A stretch of DNA of 64,000 bases from Otatea glauca (GCA_036346275.1 CM070721.1:4538452-4602451), one strand, 5' to 3'. Numbered from the stretch's first letter, positions 1 to 12,018 are shown. A program made the numbers and translations. Notes: generated by a model not told the origin, from the sequence alone.

Positions 1-467
1 CATCAGTGGCATTGATAGGTAGTTCTTTAGGATCATCATATATTTGCTCATCATCGACACCTACATACTCACTAGGATCATCACATGGATCATTTGGTCC
101 TGGGTCTTTGTCATTGCTCTTACTTTGACTAAGATCATCTGAATTTGTATACAACTCTGGCTCAGTACCATAGCTTATTGCTACACCATCATCAAACACA
201 ACCACAATCCTAGTACATTTCAAACATATCAGGAACTTGTGAGTCAGACAACAACCTAGGATCCTTCCCTTGTCTTCTGTCATAGCACCACATCGTAGCA
301 GTCTGTGAATCGCCCCAGGTTGCCTCGCTAGATAAATACTGCATGAACAATTGCACTAAGAACCGGTTAGAGTCCACGACCAATAGCAGTGTTCTACCCT
401 TGGTGTACACTCTCCTACCATCCAGATATTTCGTGAAAAAGCCTTCAATCTTAATGTCTACTCTCAA
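1..467 (-). pseudogene. MULE-like transposase N-terminal fragment
   Basis: An 85-codon open frame (210-467) is followed, after a stop and a one-base shift, by a second open frame that runs to the left edge of the window. The first part contains a WGDSQ-type segment followed by MFEMY. The second is very acidic and has a YVGVDDEQIY stretch. This pattern resembles the N-terminal region upstream of the catalytic domain in plant MuDR-type transposases. No DDE residues are visible, because the catalytic part would lie outside the window. Either a frameshift or an unrecognised intron separates the two frames. The family assignment is from memory of such proteins and is tentative. Confidence 0.4.
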
Positions 468-904
468 TGAAGTTCTCGGATCAAGCCTATTTGGAGAAAA
501 TAAGAATCAATCAATCAAATATGAATTATCTACAAATTTTGGCAGCGATTTGAACCAAATCGAGTTCAAGATACTTATGAGATAGCGGATCCGTGAGGGA
601 ACTCCATACTGCCTGGTAGTGCTGCTTCCACTCAGGAACCGTCGATGCCCAGGTTGTCGTTGCCACCTAACTGACCACATCATCGCGTCGCACACTGCCT
701 CACTGCCCAGCTCGCCGTTCGCCCAATACCTCAATGCCGAGATCATCACTGCCGCCCAGGTCACCCAGAAGGACGCCGCCCAAGCTGTCGGGGAGGTCAC
801 TTCCTCTAGCTTGCCTCCAAGGTGTTGTGCGGCTTGTGCCATCTCCTACTAGGGTTGCACAGGGACAAAATGGTCACAGAAGGAATTTGTTTTACCCTTT
901 TACC

Positions 905-1030
905 CCTCTCCGGTTTATACTACTAATACTACAAGTGATAGTATAATTAGATCTAAACTAATTTCAACCACTAGATTCTAAAGAATGAACGGTCTATATT
1001 GATTCTAGTGTACGTAAAAGTGCTCTTTTC
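905..1030 (+). repeat. Dispersed AT-rich repeat, copy 1
   Basis: This stretch shares an ordered run of short blocks with 2990-3115: AAGAATGAA, a TATTGA block, TTTAGTGTAC/TCTAGTGTAC and an AAAAG-AGCTC/AAAAGTGCTC end. The copies are diverged and no inverted ends or target-site duplication could be fixed. Confidence 0.45.
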
Positions 1031-1464
1031 TTATGCCCTTGGTAAGTGCTACATTCATCATGGTGAAGATGGTCACATCCAAAATTGGTAGTGGTTTCTA
1101 TGGATGGACAATGAAGTTCAATATAGTTGGCGCAATAGGAAACTTGCCATCTTGATGTGTAATTAACTTCGCTGGAAAGCTAAAAAATTGTAAGACCGCT
1201 CATATGTTTACTACTCTATCCCATTCCATGCACAGGTTTGGTGACAAGTACAAATGGTGTTAAAGTACGATCCGAATTCATTTTGATTTCGTTTTCTACT
1301 TAAATTCGGAGTTCTTCCTCTATACGGAGTCCTGTATGTTCCACTATAGTGATATTTGCTTTCGTGCGCTCGTGGTTTTTTCCGAAAGAGTTTTTCACAT
1401 TAATTTTTTTAGATCAAAAGGACATCAAAAGTTTTGATGTCCCAGTTTCATATATAGAAACTAA

Positions 1465-1693
1465 GGCTCTGTTTGGTACGGCTCCAGCTCCACCAGATTC
1501 ATGGATCTGGTGGAGTTGGGTATTTGTAGCTCCACAGATCCGTGAAGCTAGATCTATGGGTATATTAAGAGTGTTTAGGTAGGCCATATTATTTAATTTT
1601 AGACTAAAAATATAAACTTAATTCTATTTATTTTAGCCTACAAGATTCAGATCTGACATGAAGCTAGAATCTAGAGCCCTACCAAACAGGACC
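1465..1693 (+). mobile_element. PIF/Harbinger-type MITE, 229 bp
   Basis: The left end GGCTCTGTTTGGTACGGCTC and the reverse complement of the right end, GGTCCTGTTTGGTAGGGCTC, form imperfect terminal inverted repeats. The element is flanked on both sides by TAA (1462-1464 and 1694-1696), the 3-bp target preferred by PIF/Harbinger (Tourist-like) elements. It has no coding capacity. Confidence 0.8.
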
Positions 1694-1699
1694 TAAACA

Positions 1700-2985
1700 A
1701 ACAGTTAAAGAGTTTTTCACATTAAATCCTTATCTCTCGTTCCTAGTTTTGTCGTGCGTTCCGTAACAAATAGCATGGCAAACAGGTTTTGCAAGTTACT
1801 ACTGACACGATCAGGCATGGTGAGTTCTAACTCTTGACACAAGAAGGTTTACAGAATGACCAGCAGTAAGGATTTTTTTCATCTGACAGAATGCTCAAAC
1901 TTTTTTTTAATGCAGGCATCAAGGAAGCTTTCCAAGGTCCAAGCAGTCCATCAGAAACAGACTCGTACCATTTGCCGATTTGTTCTCTGAAGTGATATGA
2001 TCCTCGAAGGAGTCGTCGCTTTGTTTCCTCTTATCCGCGAATTGTAGCATGACGAGAAAGACGTGCCGAACAAGATCAGCATCAGAACATGACAAAAGAT
2101 TTTCGCACTAGAAGCCGGCCGGTTTATCCAGTGCTCGCATGCCTTCCGTCCAGAGAGTTAAAAGATAATGCGAGATCGCAGGTTTTGTCAAAGCAAATCC
2201 AAACGATTCTTGGTGCCCAAAAAAGGAGCCCCGAGTGAGAGAGCTCTCTTGTCCTAATCTACTGTCATTGGCACTAATGCTTTTTGATTAAGTAGCTGGA
2301 GGCCTCACAAGAGAATGCTACTGTAGAATTTAAAGTTGGCCCTCTAGAAGGAGCAGATTAGGTAGAGCAGAAGCTTCTTCTTTCCTCTTGTGCCACGTTG
2401 AGACTTATTGCTTCACGTAATTGGCCTGTGACAACGACACACACACCATTAATTTCTTTGCTCCTAATTTAAGTAACTGCTCAACATTTGGTAGAAATGA
2501 GTTAGGATTCAGAGTTGCACTTTGACACTCTTTTCTTACAACTGCATCTTATAGAATTGGCATTAGCTGTTGTAGTACTATACATGTGAATTCAATGTGC
2601 TAATTGATTCTTACCTGTTTGGTGTCAGAATGTCGCGAAAGCTAAGCTGATGACAGGAGAAATGTCACGAGCAGGCCGGCAGTTGCAGTCTTGTAGATGC
2701 ACCTCCCTTTCCCGCGGTTTATGAATGTCCTCGTGAGAGAGCAACTCTTGTGGATTTCCATTCATTTGGTCAGTTAATATTCTGCAAGTGCCTCCTGGCT
2801 CCTGATAAATGATTCTGAGCCTCTGAGGTCAGATGCTTGTGGGATAAGTGGGTTTCAGACGATGCAAGCCCTGCAAAGATAGAGCTGGCCGGCGAGCTGC
2901 GGGCTTATCATCGCACATAAATTAAGAGAAATTTATGGCTGGCAGTATATAGTAGGTAGTATAAATCAGATCTAACCGTTGATTT
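1700..2985. other. Unassigned non-coding stretch
   Basis: No convincing reading frame, exon or element end was recognised in this 1.3-kb stretch. Confidence 0.4.
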
Positions 2986-2989
2986 GTTA

Positions 2990-3115
2990 AGAGTGTTCTA
3001 CTACTCTACTACCAGAAGAAGTATAAATAAATTCTAGCTAATCTGATCTATTGAATCGAAAAGAATGAAGACTCGTATTGAATTTAGTGTACCGGAAAAG
3101 AGCTCTAAATTAAAA
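2990..3115 (+). repeat. Dispersed AT-rich repeat, copy 2
   Basis: Homologous to 905-1030 in the same orientation (shared AAGAATGAA and TTTAGTGTAC blocks). It ends about 100 bp before the CACTA terminus at 3220. Confidence 0.45.
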
Positions 3116-3219
3116 AACCGGGTATGCAGTAAAGTCAGCATATGCAGCTATATCCTATATGTATGCATGCACAGCTGCAAAGTAAAGTTAAAGCGAGCTT
3201 GGCTTCCAAAATTTTGGAA

Positions 3220-3476
3220 CACTACTGCGGATCGGGCATGCACAAGCGGTTTGAAACCGCTTTCAGAAGCGGTTTTAGAACCGCTTGTAAGCAACCAGGA
3301 GTGATACCCCGTCGGGTATCACAAGCGGTTCCCCGAACCGCTTGTGGTTCGACATTTCCACAAGCGGTTGGTGTTACCAACCGCTTGTGGAGAGGTTCTC
3401 TCAAAAGCGGTTGGTGTTACGAATCGCTTGTGAAGAGCTCTCACAAGCGGTTGGAGTTACCAAGCGCTTGTGAAGA
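3220..3476 (+). mobile_element. CACTA element terminus with subterminal hairpin array
   Basis: The stretch begins CACTACTGCGG, a typical CACTA (En/Spm) terminus. Within 260 bp it carries at least six copies of ACAAGCGGTT, mostly as closely spaced inverted pairs. The best hairpin, 3359-3389, has 14-bp perfect arms and a 3-base loop; others lie at 3244-3262, 3266-3289, 3320-3346, 3404-3432 and 3442-3472. Clustered short subterminal repeats are the usual transposase-binding region of this superfamily. The ULP1-like gene just to the right ends facing this terminus. No matching opposite terminus (CCGCAGTAGTG) was found, so the element appears truncated or its other end has decayed. Confidence 0.7.
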
Positions 3477-3590
3477 GTCCGACAACAGTAAGCGTTTGAT
3501 TATATTCAATATAGAATATGTTTTGAGAGGGTTTTGATATAGATTTTGACAATTAAAATAAATAGAACTTCATGAGTTTTTTGACACACT

Positions 3591-3593
<3 letters not shown>

Positions 3594-3631
<38 letters not shown>
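3594..3631. repeat. (TA)n microsatellite
   Basis: Uninterrupted TA dinucleotide run of about 38 bp inside the CACTA remnant. Confidence 0.95.
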
Positions 3632-3634
<3 letters not shown>

Positions 3635-3739
3635 TCATGAGTATTCATTCGAGATAATTCTGTGACTAAAAATGAACAAGTTGATGAAATAATAAGCCAC
3701 TTTTACAAGTTTCAAAGAATAAAAGGGCGAATCTTGAGC

Positions 3740-5040
3740 TTATTTCTTGCGTGCGTTGCTCTTTGTGCCCTTGGTCGACGTTGATGTCAGTTCACCTGTC
3801 CTTATTTCAGGACAATCTCTCCAACCATTTGCGTGGAACTCGCCTTTGGTGGATACAATCTCGTCGACAATAAAGCCGATGAGTTGTTCTTGGATTGCTG
3901 CAACCCGGTGCGGCGGGATCACGTCTTGCACATCGATGTTGGGCTGACAAAGCGGGAGGTAAATAAATATCTGGACATGTAATTATTAAAGTGTAAGTAC
4001 TAAGAAATTAACATGTGCACACTACCTCGGCGTTGGTTGTCGGCACATCACCGTGGGTAATACTTTGCATATAGTGGCACACATAATAGCCACATAGGTT
4101 GTTTCCACCCGTCTGTTGTAGAACCTGCGATGAAATTTGAAAAGAACACGATTATTGGGATGAAAAACTGTTACGGCATATTAATATTCTTTAATACGTA
4201 CTCGAGTGCTTAATTGTACATCAAATTCGTTCTCGAAATCTCCTTGTTGCTTCTTTCGAAACCGTGCGAATATCCTGTGTGATGCGTTAGTATGAATGGT
4301 AATTATCAGAGTTGGAATTAGCAAAGTATTTCAATATATATAATAAGGAAAACTATCGTATATATATGTGCTATATACCTGTTCACGGTGTCAATGATAA
4401 ATTGATATTTTTCACCGGAGTCCTTTTTGAGTCTTGAACAATGATCTGGCTACTATCAAGCTTGATGACAAGAAGGATCCAGTGAAACCTATTCATGTAT
4501 TGCAACATATATGTAACTAGCTAGTAGTATTATAAATGCCTTGGAAAATATAAGAACGAGAGGTTGTATATATACGTACTCAAAGTTGAAGGGCAGAAGT
4601 ATGTACGGTTTGTAGTGCTGTCCCAAGAATGCATCGAGAATGTAATCTTCAAGATCCTTTCGGTTGTATCCAAAGACGAACTCGTTAACAATCTTTGGAT
4701 CGATGAAGCCCACGTTGAAGATATTCTCTTTTCTACATCGTTGTATCTCCATTCTACATAGAAAGGTATAAGTTTAATAGTTGCAATTTTGTTGTACGAG
4801 GAAGCACACGGTAAAGGTATGAGCTTGACACTTACAGGCACCAGCAGCTCATGAGAGACACGTTGATGGAGTCGGCATGGTAAAATATTGTATAAGTCGT
4901 CAAATTCGAGCCATATGGTGCTGTCCCCGCGATAAAAATCATCTTCTTTGATACGGAGGGGGAACATCGTTCTTCCTTGAGCGGACTTCGAAGTGATCGA
5001 ATTAGCGGCTTGATCGTTTTGCTTTTACTTACAGCCAATA
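3740..5040 (-). pseudogene. ULP1-like C48 cysteine protease gene of a CACTA element
   Basis: A multi-exon minus-strand gene. Exon 1 ends at 4836. Further exons are 4580-4753, 4379-4488, 4202-4274 and 4026-4134, then a last exon from about 3946 to the stop at 3740. Introns 4754-4835, 4489-4579, 4275-4378, 4135-4201 and the one after 4026 have GT donors, and the acceptors I could fix are AG. The spliced product contains the ULP1/SENP signature: W-L-EFDDLY in exon 1, MEIQRCRKENI, then FHWILL with the catalytic His (codon 4482-4484), VQDS with the catalytic Asp, and NNLCGYYVC with the catalytic Cys (codon 4092-4094) preceded by a Gln-rich VLQQTGG. ULP1-type proteases are a regular second gene of grass CACTA elements. 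Two one-base frameshifts (in exon 1 after LYNI and in exon 3 after VQDS) make it a likely pseudogene. Confidence 0.8.
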
Positions 5041-5059
5041 GATTTTCGAGCTATTTGTC

Positions 5060-6270
5060 TTACAGATCAAACTACAGTCTCGATTGGATTCTACAAGAAG
5101 TCGTTAAATTAACAAGAACCACTTTCTTTTTGGTTCGGTTTTGCTAGTTAAATTTGTTAGAAGTGAAAGAACAATTATTTAGGCTACCATTTTGAGTCTA
5201 CTACTTTCTATTTTACTCTAGAAAAGGTAGTTTCCGGTTGAGAGAAACTTAGACCGCGAGTAGCGGTAACTGAAATTTAAAAATTTTCTATTTTTTTTTT
5301 AGACTAGTTGATTGGCTTGCGTTGCGCAATTGTGTGGTGTAGTTAGTAGTGTGATATTCTTTGCGCAATTCCAATTACTAAATTTCTATTTCGCACAATA
5401 TATCTGGTTTCATATTCATTCCAAGATATCTCTTATCATATGTGAAAGAACAGGTATCTACGAATGTGGGCCCGTCTAGGAAATTTACCCACTCAACATC
5501 TGAGTCGTAGGTAGTGCTACTTATCTTTTTTTTCCAAATTAGTATACACATGTAAGACAACTATTAATGCTAATCGTTCAATATTAGGGTCTACCAAAGG
5601 GCAGATATTTTTTATTTTTAAAGAATTATTTCAAATTTGTATATCCCTACGTTAACTATCAAAACTAAAACTTTTCTTATCCACTGGTCACCATTTTCAG
5701 CTATTTGATCAAGATCCGATTGTCCTCGTCCCCACGTATAAAAACCTGCAAATCCTAACCCTAATGCAGTAATGCCCACCTCCACCCTCTGCCGCCGCCC
5801 ACACACACGATCCCTATCTCCCCTCACCGACTCGCCGCCGGTGTTGCTGAGGCCCGTCGACGATTTGCTACGCGTCACCAGCACAACTCACCTCCTCCTC
5901 TGTCGCGCCTCTACCTCCCCTCGCTGCTGCCCTCCTATCCAGCAGAGGTGCACGAATCCGCCACCATCGATCCCTCATAGTGGGGTACGCCGTATACTGA
6001 CGAGGATTTAGGCTTCTATTAACATAAGAAATTCAGATATTGTGTGTTAGTGGGTTATGACATTCTTCCCTTAGAATATGATACACTAGAAAAAAAAATC
6101 ATTCCCTCGCGAGGCGCTGCGTTAGCAAAACAACGTGCGTGGGCTCCCTAATGGGCAACACAGTGGCATGAATGACCTCGTGTAGATAAGAGACGTCTAA
6201 CGTGATTCAATATGTTAGATTAGCTCGAATTTATTTATATTTTCTTTGATAGTAAAGTAGTAGAAATACA
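5060..6270. other. Unassigned; short GC-rich coding-like patch
   Basis: Mostly AT-rich and without a recognisable gene. At 5740-6011 there is a TATAAAA box followed by an AACCCTAA motif and a 79-codon Pro/Ser/Arg-rich open frame beginning at 5772. That resembles a promoter plus 5' exon of a host gene, but I could not match it to a family. Confidence 0.3.
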
Positions 6271-6276
6271 CTTAAC

Positions 6277-6438
6277 AAATTAATAGCTAGATCTAATTTA
6301 TACTACCCACTATATAATGTACTGTTCATTATATAGTAGCTGCTGGCTTGTTGCACAAAATTAATAACTAGATCTAATTTATACTACCTACTATATAATA
6401 TACTGTTCATTATATAGTAGCTGCTGGCTCGTTGCACA
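6277..6438 (+). repeat. Tandem duplication, 81-bp unit x2
   Basis: Units 6277-6357 and 6358-6438 differ at only a few positions. Each contains ACTATATAAT...ATTATATAGT, so each unit also has an internal dyad. Confidence 0.9.
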
Positions 6439-6545
6439 TCGCACTCCGTCCCTCGTGTTTGTTACAGCGAATCAACACTGTCAACAACTCAACATGGCCC
6501 GGTTGGCCCCCACGATTGACAAGAACATCAAGAGAAGAAACAAGA

Positions 6546-6548
<3 letters not shown>

Positions 6549-6576
<28 letters not shown>
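6549..6576. repeat. (TA)n microsatellite
   Basis: TA run of about 28 bp directly left of the MITE at 6585. Confidence 0.9.
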
Positions 6577-6578
<2 letters not shown>

Positions 6579-6584
6579 TACATT

Positions 6585-6928
6585 CTACTCTCGGGAGTAG
6601 TTACTCTCATATATGATATACCACCTAAATGAATTTGAAATGTTCTTTTATCATTTTGGTTATACTTATACACTAATTATAAGATATTTTAATATGAGCC
6701 ACATGAAAAAATTGCAAGGGAGTCCATAGTTTTTAGTTTATTTTGTAAACACCTTCATATAAGCACATAAAAGGATTATGTTCAAAAAAAATATACATAT
6801 CACCTCTGAAAAAAGTACATACTACCTAGATAGTCTTATATACTTGTATACTACAAGTACATACTCTTCGTTTCACGAGATACTACGTTGTGAAATACAG
6901 TACAGGGAGTAACTACTCTCGGGAGTAG
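6585..6928 (+). mobile_element. MITE with 24-bp inverted ends
   Basis: 6585-6608 and 6905-6928 are inverted copies of CTACTCNCGNGAGTAGTTAC followed by TCNC, 24 bp with three mismatches. The interior is AT-rich and non-coding. The superfamily is not assigned because no clear target-site duplication was seen. Confidence 0.65.
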
Positions 6929-6947
6929 AAAAGAGGATTTGCCAAAA

Positions 6948-7287
6948 CATTGGAAAGTAATCAAGATTTGCCAAATCTGTTGACTTGCAATATTGTGCAA
7001 GGCAAGTAAAGATCACGATACAATCGGATCAAATTAGTTAGTTTGTTTCCGTATTTAAGCTTTTCATGTCTAGTTATTAACTTATAGCAAGTTGGTTAGG
7101 TGATTCGTCTATTATAAAGGGTATGTATCCCAAGAGTTTGAGAATAACACAAACAGAAAACAGCACAAAATAGAAAAGATGCATGTCAAGTTGTGGCAAT
7201 GTCGAGAAAAAAATATGTGTGCTATTGTGTTTGTGTTCTTCCTCGTGTTCATGTGCATGTGTTCATTATCCAGTGCTAAAACCAATA
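6948..7287 (+). mobile_element. 5' LTR of a gag-only Copia-type retrotransposon
   Basis: The first 200 bp match the 3' LTR at 8515 (shared CAAGATTTNCCAAA, AAAGATCACGAT, ATCGGATCAAAT and TAGTTTGTTTCC blocks). The end (CCAATA, presumably from CCAACA) is followed after two bases by a primer-binding site. The start reads CATTGG where the 3' LTR keeps TGTTGG. Confidence 0.75.
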
Positions 7288-7289
7288 AT

Positions 7290-7301
7290 TGGTATCAGAG
7301 C
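7290..7301 (+). promoter_or_regulatory. Primer-binding site (initiator Met tRNA type)
   Basis: TGGTATCAGAGC is the standard plant LTR-retrotransposon primer-binding site, complementary to the 3' end of initiator methionine tRNA. It fixes the 5' LTR boundary and the orientation. Confidence 0.9.
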
Positions 7302-7309
7302 TTGAGTTC

Positions 7310-8210
7310 TTGATCCGTGTATGCGCCAAGATCATGCGGCGCTCTCCGGGAAGTAGTGTCACTAATGATGCAGCAACGTTAGGTGTGATCGTGAAGGAAG
7401 GTTTCACTGTTTTGTTGCATTATCCAATGCTCACCAAGAGCAATTATATAGCATGGGTAATCAAGATGAAGATGTATATGAGGGCTCAAGAAGTGTAGGA
7501 TACAGTTGAGGATGGCAACATCAATGTGCATAAGGATCAATTGGCTTTAGCGGCATCTGTGGAGGCATCATAGAGGAAACGCTATTCCTACTGGCTAAAA
7601 ATGAGATGGCCAAAGCCACGTGGGAGGTGTTGAAGACGATACATCTTGGCGCCGATCGTGTGAAGAGGAAAAAGTATAGACCCTCAAAGTTGAGTTCGAG
7701 GGGCTATGCATGATGGAGACAGAGTCGGCCGACGATTTCTCTATCCGGTTAAAGACAATCGTCAACAAAATCCGAGCGATGGCGACAAGATGGAGGAGAA
7801 CTATGTGGTGAGAAAATTACTCCTGCTGTCCTTGGAAGGTTCTTGCGAATAGTCTCCACTATTGAGCAATTCAGCGACCTCATGGTGATGATGATTAAGG
7901 AGATGATCGGTCGCTTGAAGGTATACAAGGAACAGATTAGGGATCCATCAGCAGTGAAGATGAGCACCATGTACTAACTCGTGCCGAGTGGGAGGCCCAA
8001 TCGTCGAAGCAAGAAGGCGAGGATTCCTCTGTCGGCTCTAATAGCTGTGGAGTTCAATGCCATAGGAACTGAAAATTTGATAAGATAAAAGTGAGATGCT
8101 ATAATTGTAATGATTATAGGCACTTTGCTTCAGAATGCCTCAAGCCAAAGGAGAAGGAGCTTGCATATTTTGTTGAGGCATATGCTGAAGACAAATCGGC
8201 ATTACTCTAA
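7310..8210 (+). pseudogene. Degenerate Copia-type gag
   Basis: The frame is broken by several stops and shifts. A SNYIAWVIKM stretch near 7440 matches the Copia gag region that normally reads NY-W-KM. Downstream, at about 8094-8140, there is a complete CX2CX4HX4C zinc knuckle (CYNCNDYRHFASEC). Nothing resembling protease, integrase, reverse transcriptase or RNase H follows before the 3' LTR about 300 bp later. The element is therefore a gag-only form that would have depended on another element for replication. Confidence 0.75.
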
Positions 8211-8514
8211 TCTTGAGTCGAGTTCATGGTAGATGAGTTTGGGACGTTGAGAAGATATGTTTGCTGTCATATGTCGAGTATAAGTTGTAATTTGCATGCA
8301 AGAGAGTCCAGGATGTTGAGGAGTTATGGCCGCTGTCCTAGCTGTTTGTGCATGTAGGAGTTCTTCAGGATGTTGATGAGGCGTGAACGTCATTCTATGG
8401 GTTGTTATTTATGTAGTGCAAGTCAAATTTTAGTCCGCTTACCACACGAGGTCGAGTTCAGAATTTGGTTACGGTAATCTGCATGAGTCAACAAGTCTGG
8501 ATTATGGGGAAGAT

Positions 8515-8770
8515 TGTTGGAAGTAATCAAGATTTACCAAAACTGTTGACTTGTCATGTCATATAAGGCAAATAAAGATCACGATGCAATCGACAATCGG
8601 ATCAAATCAGTTAGTTTGTTTCCATATTTATGCTCTATATGTTAAGTTATCGACTTAGTTAGGAAGTTGATTAGGTAATTCGTCTGTTATAAAAGAGTAT
8701 CTAGACTGTGAGTTTGAGAACATCGTAAGTAGAAAAAAAAAATCTAACCATCGTAAAAGACAGGAGAGAG
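8515..8770 (+). mobile_element. 3' LTR of the gag-only element (truncated)
   Basis: Starts TGTTGGAAG directly after a purine-rich tract (ATTATGGGGAAGAT). It aligns with the 5' LTR for roughly 240 bp and then diverges, so its 3' end is lost or rearranged. Confidence 0.7.
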
Positions 8771-11053
8771 AGAGGATGTAAAAACAACTAGATAGCTGGA
8801 AGCGCACAGCCGTCGATCGGACGGTCGACTGTGAGTTCAGCGGAGGTAGTTGGCTCTCGACCGTCGATCCGGCCGGGTCCGAGTGGCCACCAAACCTGAC
8901 AGCGAAAGGGGACCGCAGGACAGGTTACGATAATCTGTCTGTCTTCGGTTTGTTTGTTCTTCATCACATGTGCTGATGTGACAACATTGGGAGTCTTCAT
9001 TGCAGTAGTCAATGGTGAGAGTTACAGCATTTGAGAATGCTGATTGGATCATGTGCGTGGTGGCCGGGGGAGCTACGTTGAGTTCTCCTTGGAAAAAAAA
9101 TGCAGAGTGGATAAGCTTGCATGGGATTTTTTAGACGGTATAAGACTGACATTCACACTCAACACACGTCATCTGGAACAGAGCCAGAAATTTTTTAAGC
9201 AGGCAAGGCTAACTACGCCGAGTATTTGGCTAGACAAACACAGTCATGTTACGAAAAAAATTCTTCTATCTATATAATCAGTACTAAGAAAAATAAGCAT
9301 AAAACCGACATAATTCCTACAGATATGAGGTGAGGCACTTTTTGGTCGTCGGTTCACCGTGCATAGTCTATGTTGCGCCCTGACCACTTCAAGACCTTGG
9401 TCGTGCGCCCCATCCGCACATCGCCCCAAGCCTCGCAACTCTCAACCTAAACCCTTCCGCCTGGCTTGTATCTTTACCGATAGCAAGAAACCAATCGATG
9501 GTATTATTTGATGCTTCTCCCGGGTCAACTGTAAATGGCTAAGCACGTATAATGTGTAAATGGGCTAGGTTGTAGGCCCTTAGGCTTTAATTATCATGCC
9601 AACTGAACTATCAAATAATGCATAATTCCAATTTACAAAACAGGTCAACGGCTTCGTCTTTCTCTCGACGCTACACAGATTCTCTGGCCTCTCTCTGTTC
9701 TTCAATAGCAGCCGGTCATCCGCTAGAGAGGGGCTAGGCTGTGTCCCATCACTGAGCCCCTTGCAATCGCCCGGGTACCTTAGAGGTGGCTCTGCCACTG
9801 ATTCCGGATATAGAAGCTAGTAGCACATATCAAATTTTAAGAGGGCCTTTATCTTTTCTTGTCAGCGTGGTAAGTATAGAATTAGTAGGAGTTGGAAGTG
9901 GTTTGGTAACCTTTGCGTTAGTAAGTCAGGGAAAAACCAAAAGAAAACGGTAGCAAGTATGGAAGTGTGCAACCATGTGTGAGATGCTAGTAGTGGCGAA
10001 GCTCGTAAAAAAATAGAGGATGATTTAAAGAATCGGATTAAATTGAGATAAATATAGTAAACTTTTTGTAATATATTTTTATTGGTTTGAGGATTACTAA
10101 TAATACTTTATTATTTAAAAAATACTTGTACAACATTTACTCGTCAAACTTTTGTAAATCTATGAACAAATTAATACCAACCAACTAAACAAATCGGCTA
10201 TTGCATCTATTCAACCCATTTACACAATTACAACTGATAAAAAACATAAATCAAAAGAGAGGCTCATATTGACTATTTGTTGTTTTGGTTAGCTCACTTA
10301 GTTGACCACGCACTCGCTGGCTCACCCTGCATTGCTTTCCCTGCTTGCTCACCATCGCTGCGGTGGGTTGGCTGTCGCCGTACGCCGTGCCCTCTCGGCT
10401 CCTCGGCATCCACTCTCCGCGGCGTGCGTTAAGCACCCTTAGCTCGGTGGGCTGCTATGTCCTCGTGAAGGAGAGATGTTGAGCCGTACCCTCTCTCTAT
10501 ATATATATGATCTTTGCATGCGTCTAAGGTTCGAGTCTAATTGTTCAAATAGCAAGCGAAATCATTAATTACCAAATTAAACCTCAAAAAGCAATGGCCC
10601 AAAGCTATATGGTATATGAAGTAGGTTATCCACCCAACAAAACTTTTTCTTTCTTAAATCACATTCAAGCACGTATGTATTCAGTATCCTTATGTCAAAA
10701 ATTAAACACTTCTTCCGCCGCTGGCAACGCCCCTAGATACCAGTATACCACCATTGTAAGCTACACATGACTCCTGTGATGCCCCTGCATCTAGATAGCA
10801 ATCATGGCACATCCATATAGAGACCGGGACGAGGCTAATAGCACAGAAATCTGATGGCACAAAATCATTGCAAAATTGCAGCACTTACTGGCCACCGTGC
10901 GTGTTGCCACAATACATGACGTCGCTGAGCTGATATCCTTGCGAGTTGCGACCACAGAACAATGGACACAGGTGCAGGCCGCTGGGCATTGGGTGCAGGT
11001 CCAGTTGAAAGAGAGGCTCACAAAGTAGAGATCACCAAGTAGAGAAGCAAAGA
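8771..11053. other. Unassigned 2.3-kb stretch
   Basis: Several short open frames (for example 9580-9798 and 10251-10436, both minus) but no family signature, splice pattern or element terminus that I could support. A short TA run lies near 10498-10508. Confidence 0.35.
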
Positions 11054-11054
11054 G

Positions 11055-12018
11055 CAGGGTTCACAAAATCAACAAAAATGGTTTAAAAATCACGATTTGG
11101 AAACGATCGGAAACCGATTCAATTCACATTCAAATTAATAAAATTTAAAAAATTTATTCAAAAGTTCCCTAAAATCAGTATTAATAGTTTTTTGATATTT
11201 AGGATGATTTAAAAAAACGAATTTGAGAGATGTTTTTGAGCAAATCCGAATATGCATAATAGAAAAAAAAAGGGAAAATCAGTCAGCAATTCCCGATTTA
11301 ATTGAGCTATCAAATCATGTTATAAATATTTTCAAATTTTTGTGTAAGGTCCTGAGGCAATGATAATGATGCTGTATAATTTTCAGATGATGATCAGACC
11401 TGTGGATTTTTTTTTAAATTCTGATAGTGCTGCTGTCTTTGTATATGCTCTTCTTCTTTTTTATTTTCTAGGGGCACTAAGTGAAGTCTAATGTTTCTAG
11501 AAATGTTACTACATGATCCTTAGGCACTGTTTATGATACCATTAAAATTTCAGAGCATGATCAAGTCTGTAAATTTTTATAAAAATCATACAGTGTTTTT
11601 GTTCCTTTTCATTAATTGTTATTTTTGATTTTTCAGAAGCACTAAATGAATTCAAAAATTATTGAGATTTCTTTGAGGTGTTTTATAGATTAATTGCGAT
11701 TTATTCAGATTTTCTAAAAAAAATTTCAATTTTCTTTGAATTTTGTCCAATTTTCTTTTGTACAATTTTCAATGCAAACCAGTCGAGAATAAAAACTGGT
11801 CCTTAAGTGTGCTGATCTAGATTAAAAATCGAACAAAACCAGTCGAAAATCGAACAAAATCAGTCAAACCAGTCGATTTTCATTTTTTCCCCACTTTTTG
11901 ACCGCTGAATTCAAAAAGTTTGACTTTGTAATTTATTCAGTTTCTATCGATTTTTGAGTGATTTTTAACGAAAATTGGTACTGACGGCTGAGAAAATTTT
12001 CACCTCGGTTCAGTAATG
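11055..12018 (+). mobile_element. AT-rich non-autonomous hAT-like element (diverged)
   Basis: The left end CAGGGTTCACAAAATC matches the ends of the related elements at 12951 and 19276. The interior has two rounds of a unit with a GTCCTNAGGCA/ATCCTTAGGCA block, then a CAGATGATGATCA or AGCATGATCAAG block, then an ACAGTG block; the same unit recurs at 16.1-17.1 kb. The right boundary near 12018 is an estimate and no target-site duplication was found. Confidence 0.45.

Noticed and set aside
5341..5360. TTAGTAGTG as the opposite CACTA terminus
   Set aside because: Lacks the CCGCA preceding TAGTAGTG needed to mirror CACTACTGCGG, and no matching 3-bp duplication.
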